From contig NZ_ARVW01000001.1 of assembly GCF_000384315.1 (NCBI RefSeq), positions 567,746-631,745 on the forward strand: 64,000 nt of DNA. The letters run 5' to 3'. A program made the translations under genes and the position numbers. Shown piece by piece: positions 59,389 through 64,000 of this stretch. How positions within the stretch are numbered: position 1 is the stretch's first letter; each line of letters opens with the position of its first letter. The notes under the pieces were generated by a model. It was not told where the DNA came from, made no database searches, and was given only the letters and a program-made list of their open reading frames with translations. The DNA is from Amycolatopsis nigrescens CSC17Ta-90 (GTDB lineage Bacteria > Actinomycetota > Actinomycetes > Mycobacteriales > Pseudonocardiaceae).

Positions 59389-60099
59389 CTAGAGCCGGTT
59401 CAGGCCGTCGAGCACCCGCCGCATCAGGGCCAGTGTCGGGCCGCCGTCCTCCCCCGCCCGTTCCGCGTCGTGGATGTGGAGCAGGTCGAGTTCGGCCATG
59501 TCGCTCAGCAGCACCCTGGCCACCCCGAGCGGCATCGCCAGCGTCGCGGCGACCTCGGCCAGCGACAGCGGCGCGCGCTGCAGCAGTGCCCGCACCGGCT
59601 GGAACTCGGTGCTGTCGGCCACGCCCGCCCAACGGGCATCCGCGCGCAGCGACACGAGCGTCTCGATCGCCAGGCTGCGCGAAGAACGCGTACGCCCCCT
59701 GGTGATCACATAAGGCCGGACGCGCTGACCGGCGAGCTCGTCCGGCGGGTCCCCGGCTTCCCAGAACTCTTCGCGGACCTCAGGCCGGGGAAACTCGCGC
59801 GGCACCGGGGACGGTTTGAACACGGCCTCGGCCGGCGGTTCCGAGACGGTTTCGGGTTCCGGCACGGGTGCAAGTTCAGATTCGGGTTCCGGCTCGGCAT
59901 AGCGTTCCAACTGCTTCGCGGAGGGAAAACGCGCACCTGAAGGCCGCAGGCGACCACGCATCCGACGGACCTTCGGCTCGCCGTCCTCCTGACCGTCCTC
60001 GCGGGCGGCCAGCTTTTCGAGCTGTTTCGCGGACGGGAACCGCGCGCCGGCCCTGGCGACCGGCTCGTCGCCCGAACCGGTCCCGGCTGCTGCTCCCAT
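59389..60099 (-). CDS. DUF742 protein with duplicated FPSAKQLE motif
   Basis: The 236-residue protein ends in a DUF742 domain (VRPYVITRGRTRSSRSLAIE, RALLQRAPLSLAEVAATLAM, LLHIHD), a winged-helix-like partner of actinomycete conservons. The first 110 residues are acidic/Pro-rich and contain GARFPSAKQLEKLA and GARFPSAKQLERYA, two copies of one motif. The usual conservon genes (kinase, roadblock, GTPase) are not adjacent, so it is an orphan. Confidence 0.85.
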   Translation of the reverse strand: MGAAAGTGSGDEPVARAGARFPSAKQLEKLAAREDGQEDGEPKVRRMRGRLRPSGARFPSAKQLERYAEPEPESELAPVPEPETVSEPPAEAVFKPSPVPREFPRPEVREEFWEAGDPPDELAGQRVRPYVITRGRTRSSRSLAIETLVSLRADARWAGVADSTEFQPVRALLQRAPLSLAEVAATLAMPLGVARVLLSDMAELDLLHIHDAERAGEDGGPTLALMRRVLDGLNRL

Positions 60100-60307
60100 G
60101 TGTGGCCCCGTTTCGCGCGCAGGTCGGTATGCGTCGCGGACGGCACCGGCAGCGAGGGCTCTCAGGGTAACGAGAATTCCGCCGCCGTCCAGCCCTGTGC
60201 CGGCGGTGAACAAAATGAACACAACCTCCGCTCCCGCCCGCCGCCGTCCGCATACTCTGCCGAGACCGCACCGCCCCACGAGTGCGCACGTTCCACTGGA
60301 GGCAACG

Positions 60308-61282
60308 ATGCCTACCTTTTCGCCGACGGCGCGGCGCCGTCCACACCGGCTTCGCCCGGCGCAGGCCGCACTGTCCGCACTGGCCGCCGCGCTGCTGACC
60401 GTGGCCAGCACCCCGGCCGCCACGGCCGCCCCGCAGACCGAAGACCACGGAAGACCGTCCACCGGTTGCGGCCGGGCACCCGGCATCGCTCCCGGCCGGA
60501 CCGTGCCCGGCGAGATCGAGGTCGGCGGGCTGCGCCGGAGCTATCTGATCCACCTGCCGCCGGACTACCACGCCTGGCGCCCGCAGTCGCTGACGCTTTC
60601 CTTCCACGGCCAGGGCCGGACCTCCGCCTACCAAGAGGAACTGTCGGGCGTCTCGGCCTACCGCACGATCGCGGTCTACCCGCAGGGCGTGGTCGGCGGC
60701 GAGGAGAAGACCGCCTGGCAGGGCGCGCCCTACTCGGCGCCGGTCGACGACGTGCTGTTCACCGGCAAGTTGCTGGACCGGCTCCAGCGCGACCTCTGCG
60801 TGGACACCCGCCGGATCTACGCGACCGGGAAGTCCAACGGCGGTGGCTTCACCGGCCTGCTCGCCTGCCGGATGGGTGACCGGATCGCCGCCTTCGCCCC
60901 GGTTTCCGGCGCCTTCTACCCGCAGGCTGGCGTCTGCCATCCGGACCGCCCGGTGCCGATCCTGGACTTCCACGGCGGCGCCGACCGCACCATTCCCTAT
61001 GCCGGAGACCCGGTGAAAGGACTGCCGCCGCTGCCGGACTGGCTGAGCGCCTGGGCCGAACGCGACGGCTGCGCACCGCGGCCGCGGGTCCACACGCCAC
61101 TCGATGGGGTGGAGTTTCAGCGCTGGCACGGCTGCCGCGCCCGCGGCGCGTTGGAGCACTACCGGCTCGACGACCTCGCGCACGACTGGCCGAGCACTTC
61201 ACCGAACCCCGATTCCGACGAGCCCGCCGCGCTGGACGCGACACCGATCATCATGCGGTTCTTCGCCGCGCATTCACGCTGA
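60308..61282 (+). CDS. Secreted PHB-depolymerase/feruloyl-esterase-like (CE1, LpqC type) enzyme
   Basis: The 324-residue esterase has a signal (about 1-41). Nucleophile Ser176 is in ATGKSNGGGF, Asp in DFHGGADRTIPY and His in DDLAHDWP. SFHGQGRTS is the oxyanion loop. It probably hydrolyses ester links in plant or polyester material outside the cell. Confidence 0.87.
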   Translation: MPTFSPTARRRPHRLRPAQAALSALAAALLTVASTPAATAAPQTEDHGRPSTGCGRAPGIAPGRTVPGEIEVGGLRRSYLIHLPPDYHAWRPQSLTLSFHGQGRTSAYQEELSGVSAYRTIAVYPQGVVGGEEKTAWQGAPYSAPVDDVLFTGKLLDRLQRDLCVDTRRIYATGKSNGGGFTGLLACRMGDRIAAFAPVSGAFYPQAGVCHPDRPVPILDFHGGADRTIPYAGDPVKGLPPLPDWLSAWAERDGCAPRPRVHTPLDGVEFQRWHGCRARGALEHYRLDDLAHDWPSTSPNPDSDEPAALDATPIIMRFFAAHSR

Positions 61283-61292
61283 TTCCCGCCGA

Positions 61293-61322
61293 GGCGAGCG
61301 CGCGCCGGGACGCGCGCTCGCC
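61293..61322. terminator. Hairpin, 12-bp perfect stem
   Basis: GGCGAGCGCGCG and CGCGCGCTCGCC pair around CCGGGA between the convergent esterase and protease genes. Confidence 0.72.
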
Positions 61323-61330
61323 GAAGGGGA

Positions 61331-62428
61331 TCAGTCGGTTTCCAGCTTCAGGTCGTAGCGGTTGAGCACTTCCCGCACGGGCTGGAAGAAGGTGATGCCG
61401 CCGGAACCGCAGTTGCCGGAGCCACCGGAGGTCATGCCCTGCGCCTGCACCTGGTTGCTGTCCGAGTCGGGACGGCTGACGAAGGAGCCACCGGAGTCGC
61501 CCGGCTCGGCGCAGGCGTCGGTCTGGGTGAGACCGTGCACGATGTCGCCGTTGCCGTAGTTCACGGTCTGGTCGTAGGCCCGCACCCGGCCGCAGTGCCA
61601 GCCCGTGGTGGACCCGGACCGGCAGACCCGGCCGTTGATCTCGACCACGTCGTCATCTTGGATCCGCACGTCCGAGCCTTCGTCGTACCGGTCCACCCGC
61701 GGCGGGGTGTCCACGTCGTTCTCTCGCACCCGGATCGTGCCGTAGTCGTTGCCGGGGAAGGAAGACCTTGCCACCGGGCCGACGGTGCCGCCGGTGCCCC
61801 GTACCGTGCCGCCCAGTTCGGTGCAGTGCCCGGCGGTGATCACGAATCGGTCATCGTCGTCGTCCTCGTTGTAGGCGTTGAACCCCACCGAGCACCGGCC
61901 GCCGCCGAAGTAGATCGCCTGCCCGCCGATGACATTCCACAGTGGACGCGGCGCCTCGGCGACCCGCTCCACCCGCAGCGGCCCGGTCCCGGCGGAACGC
62001 GCCCAGGCCAGCCCGGCCGCGTCCTCGTTCACCACGCTGACCACCACCTCGTTGGCGGGCGCGTCGACGTACCAGCCCGCCACCGTGTCCGGCACCGTGC
62101 CGGCTCTTCGATCCAGGGTGGACTGGATCTCCTTCAACTGGGCGGCGCTGCGCGGCAGCACCTTCGCGACCGCGCCCGCCGCGTGGACCTCGGCCACCAT
62201 GGCGGAGTCCGTGACACCTACGACAAGTCGGCCGGTCGCGATGTCCAGCCAGGAGTTCGCGAAGGTCCCGCCGAGCCGCTGGCTGAGCGAGTCGTGCGCG
62301 GCGGCCAGCGCCGCCGGGCCCGCGGACTCGCCCAGTGCCGGCGTTGCCGCCGCCGGAGTGGCCAGTGCGGCCGCGGTGACCGCGGCACCGGAAAAGGCAA
62401 CGATTGCATGCAGAGAACGTCGACTCAT
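61331..62428 (-). CDS. Secreted S1 serine protease, streptogrisin type (second copy)
   Basis: This 365-residue preproenzyme has a signal (about 1-29), a prodomain, and a mature part starting near residue 165. The triad is His201 (ITAGHC), Asp228 (GNDYGTI) and Ser312 (EPGDSGGS). RSGSTTGWHCG and QTVNYG recur as in the paralogue at 3547. The acidic insert YNEDDDDDRF (186-195) just before the His strand is absent from the other copy and could bind calcium or shape specificity. Confidence 0.93.
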   Translation of the reverse strand: MSRRSLHAIVAFSGAAVTAAALATPAAATPALGESAGPAALAAAHDSLSQRLGGTFANSWLDIATGRLVVGVTDSAMVAEVHAAGAVAKVLPRSAAQLKEIQSTLDRRAGTVPDTVAGWYVDAPANEVVVSVVNEDAAGLAWARSAGTGPLRVERVAEAPRPLWNVIGGQAIYFGGGRCSVGFNAYNEDDDDDRFVITAGHCTELGGTVRGTGGTVGPVARSSFPGNDYGTIRVRENDVDTPPRVDRYDEGSDVRIQDDDVVEINGRVCRSGSTTGWHCGRVRAYDQTVNYGNGDIVHGLTQTDACAEPGDSGGSFVSRPDSDSNQVQAQGMTSGGSGNCGSGGITFFQPVREVLNRYDLKLETD

Positions 62429-62736
62429 GAACAGCCTCCAAGGACAACGGAAATACGATGGAAAATGGGGTGCACGCCCGACGGGAAACGCTACGGCAGC
62501 GCACCGGCAGCGGATAGCGGCTATTTGAGCGCTCCGAGCAGCCCCGACTGCGGAGTTAACCGGTCACCATTAGTCGCCTCGCTCCGGCATCCGGGTGGCC
62601 GGATCTCCGCACGGCTGCCCGCTTGCCGTATTAAACACAATCGAGCGACCCGACCATTCCACGAGGGCACGAATAGTCGTTTAATTGAAACAATAGTAAT
62701 AGTCACCCGTTCGAGTACACCTGAAACTCCCGCATC
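62429..62736. other. Leader of the S1 protease gene, no gene seen
   Basis: These 308 bases contain the promoter region of the protease gene. An AT-richer stretch (about 62630-62710, with TTTAATTGAAAC) is unlike its surroundings. I see no convincing ORF or RNA gene. The minus-strand open frame 62521-62946 has no coding character that I trust. Confidence 0.5.
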
Positions 62737-62905
62737 GTGTTGGCCATTCCCGTCGGCGTGTTGGTCGCTCCCGTCAGTGAGTTGGCCGTTCGCGGCGGCC
62801 ACTGGGAAGCGACCGACTATCCGAGCCGGCCAACCCGGCGTCGCAGACGGCCAACTCGGCGTCGCGGACAGCCAACACAGCGACCGGAGCGGCAAACACG
62901 GGGAG
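62737..62905. repeat. Inverted array of 21-bp tandem repeats
   Basis: GTGTTGGCC-like cores occur at 62737, 62758 and 62779, and the complementary GGCCAAC-like cores at 62828, 62849, 62870 and 62891. The period is exactly 21 within each set. The two sets face each other and could fold into a long imperfect hairpin. It lies after the FHA gene stop (minus strand) and may terminate it. The 21-base period equals seven codons. Confidence 0.85.
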
Positions 62906-63544
62906 CTAGGTGCGGCTGGACCGGATCGTGATGACGGTCCAGGCACCGAGATAGATGCGGTCGCCGTCGCCGAGCACCACCGGCTGGTTGGGCTTGATCG
63001 CGGTGGTCCGGTCGTTCACCTGGGTCCGATTCACCGAGCCGAGGTCGACCACCGCCCAGGAGCCGTCTTCCTGCGCCACCAGCATCGCGTGCGCCCTGCC
63101 TATCGCGCGGTCCTCCGGCGGGCCGCCGAGGTCGATCTCCGGTGCGATGCCGCGGGCCGGGTCCGCCCTGCCGATCAGCATGGACTCGCCGCGCAGGTCG
63201 AACCGGCGCGGCGGCAGGAAGCGCGGGAAGTCGACTTCGAGCTCGCCCGCTTCGGCGCGGATCAGGTCGTAGTACTCGCGGTCCGCGCTGACCACCGCGG
63301 TCCAGGACGCACTGGACGGTGCGGTCCGGGTCTGTTCCGGCGCGTCCGGCGGCAGCTGCGTGTCGTAACCGCAGTCCTCGCAGAACTGCCCGGTCTGCCC
63401 GGGATGCCCGTTCGGGCAGTCCCATTCCGGCGCGGGCTCCGGCTCCGGCTCGCGGACGGGCGGCGGCGGTTCGTTGAAGTCGGTGCCGCAGACTTCGCAC
63501 ACCGCGGGATCACCCGAAAAGTGCCCCTTACGACAGGTCGGCAT
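62906..63544 (-). CDS. Zinc-ribbon and FHA-domain protein
   Basis: The 212-residue protein has two zinc-ribbon units (CRKGHFSGDPAVCEVCG, and DCPNGHPGQTGQFCEDCG) joined by a Pro/Glu linker. A C-terminal FHA domain follows from about residue 110 (LIGRADPARG, AIGRAHAMLV, NRTQVND, GDRIYLGAWTVI). FHA domains bind phosphothreonine. The ATG at 63544 has GGAGG five bases upstream and overlaps the VWA gene by 17 bases. Confidence 0.9.
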   Translation of the reverse strand: MPTCRKGHFSGDPAVCEVCGTDFNEPPPPVREPEPEPAPEWDCPNGHPGQTGQFCEDCGYDTQLPPDAPEQTRTAPSSASWTAVVSADREYYDLIRAEAGELEVDFPRFLPPRRFDLRGESMLIGRADPARGIAPEIDLGGPPEDRAIGRAHAMLVAQEDGSWAVVDLGSVNRTQVNDRTTAIKPNQPVVLGDGDRIYLGAWTVITIRSSRT

Positions 63545-64000
63545 CTTCACCTCCGGTGCTCTTCTTGACCCGGATCGTCCGCTTCGACTCGAGCTTGGCC
63601 ATTTCCTCGATCACCGCGGCCATGTCCGAACGCACCTTCACCGTCCCCCGGTCCAGCTCCACCAACTGGTCGAGGTGCTGCAGGGCCTCGGTGTTGCCGT
63701 GCTCCTCGGCCAGCTCGCGCGCGCGGCCGAGCCGGGCGGTGGCCCTTGGCAGGTCGCCGGCGGCCTTGGCGGCCAGCCCGTCCCGCAGCAGATCGGCCAT
63801 CTCGGCCTGCCCGGTGAAATGCGCGACCTGCGGGCTGATCTGGGTGGACAGCCTCGGGTCCTCGGTCCACTGCACCCGAACCCGCTGCTCGGCGGACTCC
63901 TGCCCGCCGGCGGCCATCCGCACCCTGGCCGCGACCAGCGCCTCCCCCACCTTGCCAGCCTCGACCTCGATCGACAGGTGGAAGTCGCGGGTCTCCGCGC
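63528..64000 (-). CDS. VWA-domain protein, C-terminal part (runs off the window)
   Basis: The visible 157 residues, ETRDFHLSIEVEAGKVGEAL through VRVQWTEDPRLST, GQAEMADLLRDGLAAKAAGD and VKVRSDMAAVIEEMAKLE, match the C-terminal region of actinomycete VWA proteins that are encoded before zinc-ribbon/FHA genes. The start lies beyond position 64000. The overlap with the FHA gene indicates coupling in a Ser/Thr-phosphorylation-type signalling operon (inference). Confidence 0.8.
   Translation of the reverse strand, partial: AETRDFHLSIEVEAGKVGEALVAARVRMAAGGQESAEQRVRVQWTEDPRLSTQISPQVAHFTGQAEMADLLRDGLAAKAAGDLPRATARLGRARELAEEHGNTEALQHLDQLVELDRGTVKVRSDMAAVIEEMAKLESKRTIRVKKSTGGEDADLS

Noticed and set aside
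3547..62428. The two S1 proteases as ends of a large duplication
   Set aside because: They are clearly diverged, their neighbours differ, and no other paralogous pairs bracket the region.
62521..62946. A minus-strand frame reading heptapeptide repeats
   Set aside because: The heptads arise from the 21-bp repeats; the frame overlaps the FHA gene, and there is no ribosome site or coding bias.
1..64000. CRISPR arrays, tRNA or rRNA genes
   Set aside because: The repeat arrays found have no unique spacers of CRISPR length, and I saw no cloverleaf or rRNA sequence. A tRNAscan-SE run would settle this.
1..64000. Insertion sequences, integrases or prophage genes
   Set aside because: No transposase or integrase-like protein is encoded, and base composition is even apart from short intergenic stretches.

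Overview
The window looks like chromosomal DNA of a very GC-rich actinomycete. Codons end almost always in G or C, GTG and TTG starts are common, and overlapping stop/start pairs (ATGA, GTGA) are frequent. XRE/DUF5753 plus DUF397 pairs, a DUF742 protein, an F420-type (Ddn-like) reductase, a PP2C-less FHA/VWA pair, a possible DasR box and a KstR-like box all point to Actinobacteria. A member of the Pseudonocardiaceae (Amycolatopsis-like) is my best guess, but this is inference. No rRNA, tRNA, CRISPR, transposase or integrase was seen.

Layout, left half. 1-63 is the start of a lipoprotein. 173-3324 is a fatty-acyl-AMP ligase coupled to an MFS exporter, followed by a streptogrisin-like protease and a secreted HNH nuclease. 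5631-11487 holds a LysR regulator and an acyl-CoA catabolic operon (CaiB CoA-transferase, enoyl-CoA hydratase, acetoacetate decarboxylase-like enzyme, 3-hydroxyacyl-CoA dehydrogenase, acyl-CoA dehydrogenase). The last gene of that operon carries an in-frame amber codon. 11566-13059 is a secreted tripeptidyl-peptidase-like hydrolase. 13134-20195 is a notable block: CysD and a CysN-CysC fusion (PAPS synthesis), an IclR regulator, a KstR-like operator, then a DUF1214-type protein, an SDR and a PAPS-type sulfotransferase. 20140-28315 holds a MauE-like membrane protein, a Ddn-like protein, a GT-B-like protein convergent with an NB-ARC/TPR STAND ATPase, an SDR/P450 pair and a CobW GTPase.

Layout, right half. 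28508-30554 is fumarylacetoacetase plus a coupled unknown protein. 30707-39934 is a LacI-controlled carbohydrate operon: ABC binding protein, two permeases, GH13 alpha-glucosidase, GH99 and a GH87-type enzyme. It is probably used on fungal wall alpha-1,3-glucan and mannan. 39981-46080 carries a SLOG-like protein, a LysR/FAD-oxidase pair, the XRE/DUF397 group, a small XRE operon and an AraC gene next to a frameshifted VOC gene. 46130-50590 is a module in which ArsR, two SRPBCC paralogues, a Nudix hydrolase, a SigX5-like sigma factor and an HhH-GyrI fusion share two copies of one 27-bp promoter element. After an orphan hydrogenase-maturation-type protease come a chitin-type LPMO under a DasR-like box and a DUF305 lipoprotein (51352-52908). 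52971-57256 is a LysR / D-malate-tartrate dehydrogenase / DctA / hydrolase group. 57334-58687 is a divergent HxlR/QorB pair. The right end has DinB, DUF742, a CE1-type esterase, a second S1 protease, a 21-bp inverted tandem repeat element, and zinc-ribbon/FHA and VWA genes.

Themes. Several loci fit a soil saprophyte that attacks fungal cell walls and protein: GH87, GH99, LPMO, two S1 proteases, a TAP-like peptidase and a CE1 esterase. The co-location of PAPS synthesis with a sulfotransferase, and the shared-operator SRPBCC/sigma module, are the most interesting candidate systems. Many convergent gene pairs are separated by unusually long, nearly perfect hairpins.
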